Shown: piece after piece, positions 35,347 to 44,758 of the stretch | Layout: each line of letters starts with the position of its first letter | How positions within the stretch are numbered: the first letter of the stretch is position 1 | NCBI GenBank assembly: GCA_963809765.1 | Contig: CAWEKT010000001.1 | Coordinates: forward strand, 1,302,001 to 1,366,000 | DNA from: JACVRM01 sp963809765 | GTDB lineage: Bacteria; Actinomycetota; Thermoleophilia; Gaiellales; Gaiellaceae | Length of the DNA: 64,000 bases | Direction of reading: 5' to 3' | Notes under the pieces: model-generated | The model's input: only the letters and a program-made list of their open reading frames with translations | Database searches by the model: none | What the model was told of the DNA's origin: nothing | Position numbers and translations under genes: made by a program

Positions 35347-36378
35347 GTGGATCGCGTCCTCGACGAGATGGACGCTCCGGCGGCGCTGGCCCATCACGTC
35401 GGACCGCTCGCAGCGCGCCGCTGGCGCGTGCTCGGCAGGCCGGTGCCGGCGGAGATCGCTCAGCAGGAGCGCTCGGCGCACTTCGGCGCGCTGCTCGCGA
35501 TCCCGGTGCTCGAGCGCATTCGTGCGGCCTACGACGGCCGCATGCTGCTGATCAAGGGGCCGGAAGTGGAGGCGCACTACCCGATGGGAGGCCGGGCCTT
35601 CGGCGACCTCGACCTGCTCGTCGACGACGCCGCCGCCGCGCACGCTGCGCTCCAGGCGGCAGGGTTCGAGGAAATGCCGGGCGCCCCCGATCGCCGGCCC
35701 GTCCACCTCCCTGCGGTTCGCTGGTCCGGAAGCGCGTATCCCGTCGAGGTGCATCTCCGTCCGAACTGGCCGCGGCACCTCGAGCCGCCGAGCAACGACG
35801 AGTTCTTTGACGCGGCGGTCCCGTCGCGTGTGCCGGTGGATGGGCTCGAGACGCCCTCCGCCGAGCATCACACCCTGATCGTCGCGGCCCATGCTTGGAA
35901 GCACATGCCGCTCGGGTACGTGCGCGACCTCGTCGACGTCGCCGCCCTTGCTGACGGCTCGGACGAGCAGGAGCTGACACGAGCCGCACAGTCATGGGGA
36001 CTGGCCGGGATCTTCGAAACGACGCTCGCTACCGCCCGCTGGCTGTTCGACAACGGCGAACGACCACTCGCCACCCGGCTCTGGGCACGGCACCTACGCC
36101 CAGCTCGCGAGGCGTCGATCCTGGAGCGCCACTTGCGGCGCTGGGTAACGCCCTTCTGGATGCTGCCGCCCGGACTGGCGGCTGTCGCCGCTGGCAAGAA
36201 CATCGCGAGCGACGCTCAACCCGTTGACGGCGAGGGTTGGTGGGAGAAGCTCGATCGAATCGCCTGGGTAGCGACGCACCCCGGCCGCACCCGCTCCGAG
36301 CGACCGACTCCCAGGCGGCGACGACGAGGACTTCTAGAAGCCGTCGAACGCAGGCGGGTAGAGAACGCGCCCTCGTAG
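35347..36378 (+). CDS. Nucleotidyltransferase-family protein (NTP_transf_5-like)
   Basis: A 343-residue protein with the minimal nucleotidyltransferase motif LLIKGPEVEAHYPMGGRAFGDLDLLV, where the Asp pair is in GDLDLLV, then VEVHLRPNWP and a helical C-terminal half with HTLIVAAHAWKHMP. This matches the uncharacterised nucleotidyltransferase family (PF14907 type), often beside polysaccharide or peptide-modification genes. Target unknown. The GTG follows GGAAGGG. The Arg-rich C-terminus overlaps the converging GNAT gene by 45 bp. Confidence 0.82.
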   Translation: MDRVLDEMDAPAALAHHVGPLAARRWRVLGRPVPAEIAQQERSAHFGALLAIPVLERIRAAYDGRMLLIKGPEVEAHYPMGGRAFGDLDLLVDDAAAAHAALQAAGFEEMPGAPDRRPVHLPAVRWSGSAYPVEVHLRPNWPRHLEPPSNDEFFDAAVPSRVPVDGLETPSAEHHTLIVAAHAWKHMPLGYVRDLVDVAALADGSDEQELTRAAQSWGLAGIFETTLATARWLFDNGERPLATRLWARHLRPAREASILERHLRRWVTPFWMLPPGLAAVAAGKNIASDAQPVDGEGWWEKLDRIAWVATHPGRTRSERPTPRRRRRGLLEAVERRRVENAPS

Positions 36379-36877
36379 CGAGTGCTCGTACGCCGACAGC
36401 CTCTGGATCATGAAGGCCGCGTCGGGAATCTCCGGCCGGGGCGCCAGCAGCCCGAAGCCCGATGCCCGCTCGAAGCCGAGCGGCGGGTAGTACGCCGGGA
36501 TCCCCTCGACGAGGACGAGCGGCTCGCCGCGCGCCTCCGCCCTGGCGACGACCTCGCGCGTGAGCGCCGCACCGATCCCCAGGCGCTGGCGGTCGGGCCG
36601 TACCGCCAGCGGCGACAGCAGGAGGAGCCGGCGAGTCGACCCCTCGAGCCCCACGTAGGAGAGCATCGTGTGGCCGACGACCTCGCCTTCCTCCTCTGCC
36701 ACGTAGCGCCAGCTCGGGCACGTAGTCGTCGGATGCGCGGATGAGCTCGACTAGCCGGGCAACCGCGGCACCCTCGTCGCCGAACGCGGCTCGCACAACT
36801 GCAGCGATGCCCGAGAAGTCCGCGGGACGCTCGGGGCGAACGAGCACCGAGTCACTGTGTCGCGTGGAGTCCCCCAC
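36334..36877 (-). CDS. GNAT N-acetyltransferase, frame break
   Basis: A ~180-residue acetyltransferase of the GNAT fold. The first part, SVLVRPERPADFSGIAAVVRAA, and the second, GEVVGHTMLSYVGLEG, then LSPLAVRPDRQRLGIGAALTRE (acetyl-CoA-binding loop), and VEGIPAYYPPLGFERA, are typical of predicted N-acetyltransferases of the YhbS type. The frame shifts near 36708-36711, where one base looks extra. The GTG is at 36877. Substrate unknown. Confidence 0.85.
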
Positions 36878-36928
36878 GACGAGAGCTTCGCAGCACCGCC
36901 CTGCAGTCGGTGCAGCGTCGTAGACCGG

Positions 36929-37008
36929 AGTTAGTGGCTGACAGCCACAAACTGGAACGCCGTGGCAGCCCCGTTTTCGAAGACTTAGTGGCTGTCAGCC
37001 ACTAACTG
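36929..37008. repeat. Hairpin doublet (REPIN-like), second copy
   Basis: Two hairpins in one 80-bp unit: AGTTAGTGGCTG/AGCCACAAACT (36929-36952) and TTAGTGGCTG/CAGCCACTAA (36985-37005), separated by ~32 bp. The core is shared with the hairpin in dnaE2 at 24764. It lies in the noncoding gap upstream of the GNAT gene. Confidence 0.7.
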
Positions 37009-37041
37009 ATTCGCCGGCACGGCGTCGCCGGACGAACGGCT

Positions 37042-37069
37042 GGGGTCAGTCCCCTGCGGGGACAGACCC
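37042..37069. repeat. REP-like palindrome, archetype copy
   Basis: GGGGTCAGTCCCC, TGC, GGGGACAGACCC: arms pair except for one central A-A mismatch. It is preceded by AACGGCT, as at 34110, 45845 and (reversed) 44680. It sits at the 3' side of ppdK. Confidence 0.75.
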
Positions 37070-37095
37070 GACAGTCCCGGCGCTGACGACAGGCG

Positions 37096-39715
37096 CTAGC
37101 CGCCGGCGATCGCGGCCGTGACGCCCGCGTCCGCGAGCGATGCCTGCGCCGCGGCGAGGCGAGCGAGCGGCACGCGGTAGGGCGAGCACGAGACGTAGTC
37201 GAGCCCGAGCTCGTGGCAGAAGGCGACCGACGGCGGGTCGCCGCCGTGCTCGCCGCAGATGCCGAGCTTCAGCTCCTTCACGGCCAGTCCGCGCTCGACC
37301 GCGATCTTCATCAGGTCACCGACGCCGGACTGGTCGAGCGTCTCGAACGGGTTCTTCTCGAGGATGCGGTCCTGCAGGTAGTGCGTCAGGAACTTGCCCT
37401 CGGCGTCGTCTCGCGAGAAGCCGAGCGCCGTCTGCGTCAGGTCGTTCGTCCCGAACGAGAAGAAGTCGGCGTGCGCGGCGATCTCGTCGGCGCGGATGCA
37501 CGCTCGCGGCAGCTCGATCATCGTGCCGACCAGGAGCTCGATCTCGCCCTCGTCGGCGGCGGCCGCCAGCGTCATCGCCCGCAGCCGCTTCAGCTCCTCG
37601 GCGAAGCCGACGAGCGGATGCATGATCTCGACGAGCGGCGCGTCGCCCGTGCGCTCGCGCACCGCGATCGCGGCCCGCACGATCGCCCGCACCTGCATCT
37701 CGTAGATCTCCGGGTACATCAGCCCGAGCCGGCAGCCGCGGGTGCCGAGCATCGGGTTCGACTCCTGGAGCGCCCGGATGCGCGCCGCCACGCGTTCGTC
37801 CGGTGCCTGGTCGAGCGGCGGCAGGAACTCGTGCAGCGGCGGGTCGAGCAGCCGGATCGTCACCGGCAGCCCGGCCATCGCCTCGAAGATGCCCTCGAAG
37901 TCGCTCTGCTGGAACGGGAGCAGCCGGTCGAGCGCCGCGCGGCGTCCGTCTTCGTCCGAGGCCAGGATCATCTCCCGCACCACGGGCAGCCGGCCCTCGG
38001 CCATGAACATGTGCTCCGTCCGGCAGAGGCCGATGCCCTGGGCGCCGAACTCGCGCGCGCGCGCGGCGTCCTCGGGCGTGTCGGCGTTGGCGCGGACGCG
38101 CAGCCGCCGCAGGTCGTCGGCCCACTCGAGCACCGTCTCGAAGTGCTCGTTGATCTGCGGCGGTACCAGCTCGACGGCGCCGATGATCACGCGTCCGGTC
38201 CCGCCGTCGATCGTGATCACGTCGCCCTCGGCCAGCCGCCTGTCGCCGAGCCCGATGGTGCGCGCGTCGAGATCGATCGTCAGCCCCTCGCAGCCGGCGA
38301 CGCAGGGCTTCCCCATGCCGCGGGCGACGACCGCGGCGTGCGAGGTCATGCCGCCGTGCGCGGTGAGGATGCCCGCCGCCTCGATCAGGCCGTGGATGTC
38401 GTCGGGCGTCGTCTCCCAGCGGACGAGGATGACGCTCTCGCCTGCGCGCCCGCGCTGCTCGGCCAGGTCGGCGTCGAGCACGATCTCCCCGCAGGCGGCG
38501 CCCGGCGAGGCGTTCAGCCCACGCGCCGCCACCTCCACCTCGGCCGCCGGGTCGATCATCGGGTGCAGCAGCTGGTCGAGCTGGGCCGGGTCGATGCGCG
38601 CGACCGCCTCCTCGCGCGAGATCACGCCCTCCTCGACCATGTCGGCGGCGCAGCGCAGCGCAGCGGCCGCGGTGCGCTTGGCCGTGCGCGTCTGCAGCAG
38701 GTAGAGGTGCTCGTCCTCGACCGTGAACTCGATGTCCTGCATGTCGCGGTAGTGCGTCTCGAGCCGCGCGATCGTGTCCTGCAGCTGCTGGTACGCGCGC
38801 GGCAGCACCTCGCCCATGCGCTCGATCGGCTCGGGCGTGCGGATGCCGGCGACGACGTCCTCGCCCTGGGCGTTGCGCAGAAACTCGCCGTAGATCCCCG
38901 GCGCGCCGGTGGACGGATCGCGGGTGAAGCAGACGCCGGTGCCCGACGTGTCGCCCTTGTTGCCGAACACCATCTGGACGACGTTGACCGCGGTCCCGAT
39001 GTCGTTCGGGATCCCGTTTGCCCGCCGGTAGACCTGCGCCCGCGGCGCGTCCCACGAGTCGAACACGGCCCGCACCGCCCGCGCGAGCTGCTCGGCCGCG
39101 TCCTGCGGGAAGGGCCGGCCCAGCCGCCGCTCGTAGAGGCCCTTGAACGTCTCCACGAGCCCGGCCAGGTCGTCCGGCGACAGCTCCACGTCCTGCGACA
39201 CGCCCCGCTCCCGCTTCAGGTCGGTGAGCGCGCTCTCGAACTCGTGGCCGTCGATGCCGTCCACGACCTCGCCGTACATCTGGATCAGCCGCCGGTACGA
39301 GTCGAACGCGAAGCGCGCGGTTGCCGGTGCTCTCGGCCAGTCCCTCGACGGCCTCGTCGTTCAGGCCGAGGTTGAGGATCGTGTCCATCATCCCCGGCAT
39401 CGACACGGCCGCCCCCGAGCGAACGGAGACGAGCAGCGGGTCGTGTGGGTCGCCGAACCGCTTGCCGGCGCGCTCCTCGAGGGCGCTCAGGTGCTCGTCG
39501 ATCTGCGCATCCAGCCCCTCGGGCACTTCCTTGCCGGCGGCCATGTAGGCGCGACAGGCCTCGGTCGTGACGGTGAAGCCGCCGGGCACCGGGATGCCGA
39601 GCGCGGTCATCTCGGCCAGGCCGATGCCCTTGCCGCCGAGGAGCTCGCGCCCGCCGGGCGCCTCCTCCGCGAAGTCGTAGACGTAGCGCACGCCGCTGAC
39701 CGGTGAGACCGCCAT
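37096..39715 (-). CDS. ppdK: Pyruvate, phosphate dikinase, one frame break
   Basis: Interconverts pyruvate and PEP with ATP and phosphate. About 872 residues: the N-terminal ATP-grasp part (YVYDFAEEAPGGRELLGGKG, SMPGMMDTILNLGLND), the swivelling domain with the phospho-histidine in GGMTSHAAVVARGMGKPCV (~455), and the PEP/pyruvate barrel (LCRTEHMFM, GTRGCRLGLMYPEIYEMQ, FFSFGTNDLTQ, GICGEHGGDP). The frame shifts near 39316-39322 in a CGCGCGC run (expected ESTGNRRFAFDSY). The TSH context Thr is the target of PPDK regulatory proteins, and such a gene is at 43760. The ATG is at 39715. Confidence 0.95.
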
Positions 39716-39756
39716 GCGGCGAGATACTTCCACAGCCGAGCCGCAATACTCTCGCC

Positions 39757-40440
39757 GTGCCCGAGCCTCAGATCGTCGCGGCCGGCGGCGGCGGCTTCTG
39801 CCGCGAGCTGGCCCGCCACATTGTCGAGCTCGCCGGTGGCGGCACGCGCACGCGTGTCCTCTACGTCGGCACCGCGAGCGCGGAGGACCCGCGCTACGCG
39901 CTCGAGGTCGGCGACCTCTTCGGCCCCGAGGTCGAGTACACGCGGGCGGAGTTCTTCCCCTGGCCGCGCCCCGACCTGGAGGAGCACTTGCTGCGCCAGG
40001 ACGCCGTCTTCGTCGACGGCGGCAACACCGCCAACATGCTCGCGGTCTGGCGCGTGCACGGCTTCGACCGCATGCTGCGCCGCGCCTGGGAGCAGGGTGT
40101 CGTCCTGTCGGGCTCGAGCGCGGGCGGCATCTGCTGGTTCGACCAGGGCGTGACGGACTCGTTCGGGCCGCAGCTGGACGGCATGGACTGCCTCGGGTTC
40201 CTGCAGGGCAGCCTCTGCCCCCACTACGACGACGAGGATCGCCGCCGCCCGGTCTACCACGAGCTGCTGCAGAACGGCATGCGCGCCGGCTACGCGGCGG
40301 AGGCCGGGGTCGGCCTCCACTTCGTCGGCGAGGAGCTGCGCGAGGTGGTGTCGTGCCGCGAGGGCTCCGGCGCCTTCCGCGTCGAGCTCGTGGACGGCGA
40401 GGTGCGGGAGACGCGGCTGGAGGCGCGGCATCTTGGCTGA
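39757..40440 (+). CDS. Peptidase E / cyanophycinase-like (S51) protein
   Basis: A 227-residue class-I-GATase-like hydrolase. It starts VPEPQIVAAGGGGF and has LYVGTASAEDPRYA, AVFVDGGNTANMLAVW, and the nucleophile elbow LSGSSAGGICWF with Ser as nucleophile, then GSLCPHYDDEDRR. This is the peptidase S51 pattern (aspartyl dipeptidase). No signal peptide. The GTG at 39757 is 41 bp from the divergent ppdK start; promoters for both must lie in this short space. Confidence 0.9.
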   Translation: MPEPQIVAAGGGGFCRELARHIVELAGGGTRTRVLYVGTASAEDPRYALEVGDLFGPEVEYTRAEFFPWPRPDLEEHLLRQDAVFVDGGNTANMLAVWRVHGFDRMLRRAWEQGVVLSGSSAGGICWFDQGVTDSFGPQLDGMDCLGFLQGSLCPHYDDEDRRRPVYHELLQNGMRAGYAAEAGVGLHFVGEELREVVSCREGSGAFRVELVDGEVRETRLEARHLG

Positions 40441-40586
40441 GGCCCCCACGAAGACGGGTCTGTCCCCGGCGGCGGCCTGCCCTTGGGTGAGCAGGGTCTG
40501 TCCCCGGAGGCGGCGGCCTCCGCCGCCAGCCGTTCGCGCGGACCGCCGGCGACTCGACCTCGGGTTGCGGGGACAGCCCTGCAACC
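40441..40586. repeat. REP-like cluster with GC hairpin
   Basis: GGGTCTGTCCCC occurs twice (40456 and 40494), with GGAGGCGGCGGCCTCC as a hairpin just after the second, then AGCCGTTCG and GGGGACAGCCC near 40569. No gene is visible. It separates the S51 gene from the methyltransferase operon. Confidence 0.55.
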
Positions 40587-41309
40587 TTGAGCTCGAAGGA
40601 GGGCTGGGAGGCGCAGGCCGCCAACTGGGCTGCCTGGGCCCGCACTCCCGGCCACGACTCCTACTGGCAGTTCCGCAACCCGTTCTTCGACGAGATCGTC
40701 CCGCCGCCGGGCCGGGCGACGCTCGAGGTGGGCTGCGGCGAGGGGCGCGTCGCCCGAGACCTGCGGGACCGTGGCCATTCCGTCACGGCGGTCGACGCCT
40801 CCCCCACCCTGATCGAGCTGGCGCGCGAGGTGGACCCTGACAGCACCTACGTGGTCGCCGACGTGGCAGAGCTCCCGTTCGACGACGGCAGCTTCGACCT
40901 GGCGGTCGCGTTCAACTCCTTCATGGTGTTCGACGACGTCCCGGCGGCAGCGCGGGAGCTCGCCCGCGTGCTCGTCCCCGGCGGCCGGCTCGCCGTCTCG
41001 ATCACGCATCCCGTCGCCGACGCCGGCAGGTTCGAGAACCGGCAGCCCGACGCGCGGTTCGTGATCGCCGGCAGCTACTACCAGCGCCGGTGGGTCGAGG
41101 ACTCGTTCGACCGCGACGGGCTGCCGATCACCTTCTACGGCTGGACGCACCCGCTCGAGGACTACACGCGGGCGCTGGAGGACGCGGGCTTTCTGATCGA
41201 GCGGATCCGCGAGCCGCAGGCACCAGTCGAGGCCGCCGAACGCGACCCGAGCGACGGTCGCTGGCAGCGCCTGCCGAACTTCCTGCACCTGCGCGCGCTG
41301 CGCCCGTGA
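40587..41309 (+). CDS. Class I SAM-dependent methyltransferase
   Basis: A 240-residue Rossmann methyltransferase. The TTG start gives LSSKEGWEAQAANWAAWAR, then FFDEIVPPPGRATLEVGCGEGRVARDL (motif I, SAM binding), AVDASPTLIELA (acidic loop), ADVAELPFDDGSFDLAVAF (motif IV area) and VLVPGGRLAVSI. This is a ubiE/arsM-like class; substrate unknown. The first gene of a four-gene string with 4-bp overlaps (GTGA, ATGA, ATGA). An alternative start cannot be excluded since the upstream DNA is REP repeat. Confidence 0.9.
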   Translation: MSSKEGWEAQAANWAAWARTPGHDSYWQFRNPFFDEIVPPPGRATLEVGCGEGRVARDLRDRGHSVTAVDASPTLIELAREVDPDSTYVVADVAELPFDDGSFDLAVAFNSFMVFDDVPAAARELARVLVPGGRLAVSITHPVADAGRFENRQPDARFVIAGSYYQRRWVEDSFDRDGLPITFYGWTHPLEDYTRALEDAGFLIERIREPQAPVEAAERDPSDGRWQRLPNFLHLRALRP

Positions 41310-41824
41310 GGCGGGTCGTCGTGATGGCGAGCGCCAGCGGTAGCGGAAAGACCACCTTCGCGCGGGAGCTCGCGCGCCGCCTCGAGGTTCCCTTCGTCGA
41401 GCTCGACTCGCTCCACTGGGGACCGGGCTGGCGCGAGGCGACCGCGGAGGAGCTGCGGGCGCAGGTCGAGCCGATCGTCGCCCAGGACGACTGGGTGATC
41501 GACGGCGCCTACATGGGCAAGCTCGGCCACCTGGTCGTCGCGCGAGCAGACGTCGTCGTCTGGCTCGACCCGCCGATCTGGGTCTGGCTGCCGCGGCTGA
41601 CGAAGCGCTCCTGGCGGCGCCTGCGCGGCCGGGAGGAACTCTGGCACGGCAACCGAGAGTCGCTGCGCGGCCTCTTCTGGGGGCGGGATTCGCTGTACGG
41701 GTACACGTTCCGCACCTTCCGACAGCGCAGGCGGCGGTACCTCGAGCGACTGCGGCCGTACCGGGTCGTTCGGCTGCGCCGGCAGGCAGAGGTGCGTCGA
41801 TTCCTCGAGGACGCGCGCACATGA
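41306..41824 (+). CDS. P-loop NTPase, adenylate-kinase/topology-modulation (FlaR-like) type
   Basis: A 172-residue nucleotide-binding protein with the Walker A ASASGSGKTTFARELARR, substrate-loop VELDSLHWGPGWREA, DDWVIDGAYMG and ADVVVWLDPPIWVWLPRL, and a basic C-terminus (RQRRRRYLERLRPYR). This matches small kinases annotated as topology modulation protein or adenylate-kinase-like; the phosphoryl acceptor is unknown. The GTG overlaps the methyltransferase TGA, and the TGA overlaps the next ATG. Confidence 0.87.
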   Translation: MRRVVVMASASGSGKTTFARELARRLEVPFVELDSLHWGPGWREATAEELRAQVEPIVAQDDWVIDGAYMGKLGHLVVARADVVVWLDPPIWVWLPRLTKRSWRRLRGREELWHGNRESLRGLFWGRDSLYGYTFRTFRQRRRRYLERLRPYRVVRLRRQAEVRRFLEDART

Positions 41825-42779
41825 GGGAGGCACAGCGCGGCGATCGACTCGTGCGACTCTCGAGCGAGTCGCGCGTCCTCTTCCCGGGCAGCGGCGTCAC
41901 GAAGGGCGACCTCTGGGACTACTACGAGGCGGTCGCGCCCGCGCTCGTGCCGCACCTCCGTGACCGCCCGTTCACCATGAAGCGCTGGCGTGAGGGGATC
42001 CGCGGCGGCTCGTTCTTCCAGAAGCAGGCGCCGAAGGGCATCCCCGACTGGATCCCGACCCGCACGTTTCGCACGTACCCGCGCGAGGGCGGCTCGCGGC
42101 TGGTCGACTTCCCGCTCGTCAACGACGAGCTGGCGCTGCTCTGGATGGTGCAGTTCCACTGCATCGACATGAACGCCTGGTACTCCCGCGTGGACAAGCC
42201 GGAGCGGCCGGACTTCGTCCTCTTCGATCTCGACCCGCCCGAGAGCGCGAGCGGCTTCCGGCACGCCGTCGAGGTCGCCCACCTGGTGCGTGAGTCGCTC
42301 GCGCGAACTCGAAGCTCGAGAGCTGGGCGAAGACCTCCGGCGCCGGCGGCATCCACGTGCTCGCTCCGATTCAACGGCGGGCGTCGTTCCCGCAGGCGCA
42401 CGAGCTCGCCGAGCGGGTGACGCGCTTGCTCGCCGCAGAGCACCCGGGCCTGGTGACGGCGGAGTGGCTGAAGGCCAAGCGTCGCGGCGTCTTCATCGAC
42501 TACCACCAGAACGGTCACGGCAAGACGATCGCCTCGCCCTACAGCGTGCGACCGAAGCCGGGCGCACCGGTCTCGGCGCCGTTGCGCTGGGAGGAGCTCA
42601 CGCCCGACCTCGACTACCGCGAGCTGACCATGCCGGTCGTGCTCGAGCGCGTCCAGCGCGAGGGCGACGTCTTCGCACCGGTGCTCGCCGGGGGCGGCCG
42701 CCTCGCGCCCGCGCTCGAGCAGCTCCGCAAGGCGTCCGCGGGCGAGCCGCCGAAGCGCCGCGGCGGCCGGCGCCGATGA
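41821..42779 (+). CDS. ligD: LigD-type polymerase/primase domain protein (NHEJ), frame break
   Basis: Stand-alone PolDom of bacterial non-homologous end joining (AEP superfamily). It reads LSSESRVLFPGSGVTKGDLWDYY, SFFQKQAPKGIPDW, VNDELALLWMVQFHCIDMNAW, and the catalytic metal pair in FVLFDLDPPE. After a frame break near 42300-42340, the rest carries GIHVLAPI, EWLKAKRRGVFIDYHQNG and GKTIASPYSVRP. Ligase and nuclease domains are absent. A Ku gene is not in the window. It is coupled by ATGA to the kinase upstream and the GNAT gene downstream. Confidence 0.9.
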
Positions 42780-43336
42780 CCGCGGCAACGGCGACGATCG
42801 CCACGGCGCGTCTCGACCTCGTGCCACTTACGGCAGCGGCGATGTCCGCGCTGCTCGCAGGCGACCGCGCCGAGGGCGAGGCGGAGCTCGGCGCGACCAT
42901 TCCGGCCGGATGGCCGGATGCGCACGATGCGGGCTTCCTGCGGCTGAGGCTCAGCGAACTGCGCAGCCGCCCGGAGGCGGCAGAGTGGCTCGTGCGCGCG
43001 CTCGTGCTGCGCGAGACCGGCGCCGATGGTCGGCCACGTCGGCTTCCACGGCCCGCCCGGCGTGAACGCCCTCGCACGGAGCGACGCCGTCGAGCTCGGC
43101 TACACGGTGTTCGCGGAGCACCGCTCGCGGGGGCTGGCGGGCGAGGCCGTCGCGGCGGTCATGGACTGGGCGCGGCGGGAGCACGGCATCTCGGCGTTCG
43201 TCGCCTCGATCGCGCCGAGCAACGAGCCCTCGCTGCGCGTCGTTCGCCGGCTCGGCTTCCGGCACGTCGGGGAGCACTGGGACGAGCACGACGGCCTCGA
43301 GCACGAGTACTTGCTCGAGGCAGCTCTGGGTCTTAG
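42776..43336 (+). CDS. GNAT N-acetyltransferase (RimJ-like), frame break
   Basis: ATIATARLDLVPLTAAAMSALL is the usual N-terminus of RimJ-type acetyltransferases. The frame shifts near 43020 and continues MVGHVGFHGPPG, ELGYTVFAEHRSRGLAGEAV (acetyl-CoA loop) and APSNEPSLRVVRRLGFRHVG. The end is uncertain: in the second frame the reading frame runs on through repeats, whereas a TAG at 43334-43336 in the first frame fits family length. The ATG overlaps the LigD-like stop. Substrate unknown. Confidence 0.82.
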   Translation: MTAATATIATARLDLVPLTAAAMSALLAGDRAEGEAELGATIPAGWPDAHDAGFLRLRLSELRSRPEAAEWLVRALVLRETGADGRPRRLPRPARRERPRTERRRRARLHGVRGAPLAGAGGRGRRGGHGLGAAGARHLGVRRLDRAEQRALAARRSPARLPARRGALGRARRPRARVLARGSSGS

Positions 43337-43570
43337 CCGGGTCTGTCGCCGTCAGCGACGCGTGCAAGAGGTCGGGTCTGTCCCCGCAGCGGCGACGTCG
43401 TCGCCGCTGACGGGAGACCGACCCAGCCGTCGGGACTGCGGGGCAGCAGCGTCGCGCGGCGCACGGTGGCGCCGACGCCACCAGGACGTCGACGGGCGGA
43501 TCGCTGCTCCGACGACGGACGGGTCTGTCACCGGCAGCGACAGCCGTTCGTCGCTGTCAGGACTGACCCG
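43337..43570. repeat. REP-like repeat cluster
   Basis: Noncoding block with GGGTCTGTCGCCGTCAGCGACG (43340), GGGTCTGTCCCCGCAGCGGCGACG (43374) and GGGTCTGTCACCGGCAGCGACAGCCG (43522), ending AGGACTGACCCGG. These are degenerate REP-family arms with nested CAGCGAC palindromes. I see no gene here. Confidence 0.55.
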
Positions 43571-43583
43571 GACGCCGCTCGAC

Positions 43584-43763
43584 TCAGCGGCGCCGCGACT
43601 GGAACTCGGCCACCCAGGCGAGACCGCGGAGGCCGAGCCAGATCGGCGTGAGAATCACGTAGAAGACGACGATCGCGCAGGCGAGGATCGAGTACCACAG
43701 CCCCCAGCGCCAGAGCGGCACCGGCGGGTGCAGGCGCGGCTCGCCGGTGGGGTCGGCGCTCAT
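43584..43763 (-). CDS. Small membrane protein
   Basis: A 59-residue protein from an ATG that overlaps the stop of the PPDK-regulator gene. It has a hydrophilic N-terminus with a Trp pair (PLWRWGLWYS), one long hydrophobic segment (ILACAIVVFYVILTPIWLGL) and a basic tail (SRRR). Unrecognised. Tight coupling to the regulator gene and normal codon bias support it being real. Confidence 0.65.
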   Translation of the reverse strand: MSADPTGEPRLHPPVPLWRWGLWYSILACAIVVFYVILTPIWLGLRGLAWVAEFQSRRR

Positions 43764-44610
43764 GCGGCTCCCGCCTTGCTCTCGCGCTTCTCCCGGTCGA
43801 GCTGGCGTTGCTCGACGAGGCGGATGACGCGAGTGGCGGTCTCTTCGATGGAGAGCTCGCTCATGTCGATCACCGGGCAGCCGAGCCGGCGGTGGACCCG
43901 CTCGGCCTCCTCGAGCTCCTCGTAGATCGCAGCCAGTCCGGCATAGTTTCCATGGCTGGAGCCGCCCAGCGTGCGAGCCCGCGCCTGGCGGATCTCGGCG
44001 AGCCGCTCGGCTCCGATGGTGAGGCCGACGATCTTGGTCGGATCGATCTCCTTGAGCTCCTTCGGCGGCGCGATGCCGTTGACGATCGGGACGTTCGCGG
44101 TCTTGTAGCCGAGGTAACCGAGGTACATGGACAGCGGCGTCTTCGAGGTGCGCGACACGCCCACGAGCACGATGTCCGCTTCCTCGAGCCCGCGCCCGAC
44201 GCCGTCGTCGTACCGGACGGCGAACTCGATCGCGGAGATCCGGCGGAAGTACTGGTCGTCCAGCACCGGCCGGGCGCCGGGCGCATCTGCGCGGCACGGC
44301 CGGAGACGCGCGCCACCGCCTCCATCGGGTGGCCGAGGATGTCGCAGTAGTGCACCCGGGCCGAGCGGCACAGCTGGCGCATCACGTCGCGCAGCTCCGC
44401 GTCGACGAGCGTGTAGAGAACGACTGCCGGTCTTCCCTTCGCGCGGTTCACTGCGAGGCGCAGGTCGTCCGACGACTCGACGCGCGGATGATGGATCTCC
44501 TTGAACTCCTGCCCCGGGAACTGCGCCTCGAGCGCCTGCACGAGCCGCGACGCGGTCGCGCCCGTCGCGTCCGAGATCACGTGCAGCTCGACGGTCGCCT
44601 TGCTCGCCAC
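43760..44610 (-). CDS. PPDK regulatory protein (bifunctional kinase/pyrophosphorylase, DUF299), frame break
   Basis: ADP-dependent kinase and Pi-dependent pyrophosphorylase that controls PPDK or PEP synthase by phosphorylating the Thr next to the catalytic His. It starts ELHVISDATGATASRLVQAL and has VLYTLVDAELRDVM and CDILGHPMEAV; after a frame break near 44285, FRRISAIEFAVRYDDG, the P-loop-like VGVSRTSKTPLSMYL, and HGNYAGLAAIYEELEEAE. About 280 residues, normal length. The target ppdK is 4 kb away on the same strand. The GTG at 44610 is preferred to an ATG at 44631. Confidence 0.92.
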
Positions 44611-44650
44611 GAGCCCATTCTGCCCCGGCACCGAGGCGTGCCGTCAATGC

Positions 44651-44686
44651 CGGGTCTGTCCCCGGAGGGGACTGACCCCAGCCGTT
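44651..44686. repeat. REP-like palindrome (reverse orientation)
   Basis: CGGGTCTGTCCCC, GGA, GGGGACTGACCCC, then AGCCGTT. It is the reverse complement of the copy at 37035-37069 and lies between the divergent PPDK-regulator and metalloprotease genes. Confidence 0.7.
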
Positions 44687-44758
44687 GGCCCCTGGCGTCC
44701 CGAACGCCGGGCGAGAGTCGACGAGCAACTCTTACTTCCCTCTCAGAGTGAGGCGTGC

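Noticed and set aside
37213..39375. 720-codon plus-strand open frame opposite ppdK
   Set aside because: Antisense shadow of an unmistakable PPDK sequence.
43466..43925. Continuation of the GNAT frame to 43925
   Set aside because: Beyond ~43336 the frame passes through REP repeats and then runs antisense to two minus-strand genes; the added residues lack any acetyltransferase feature.
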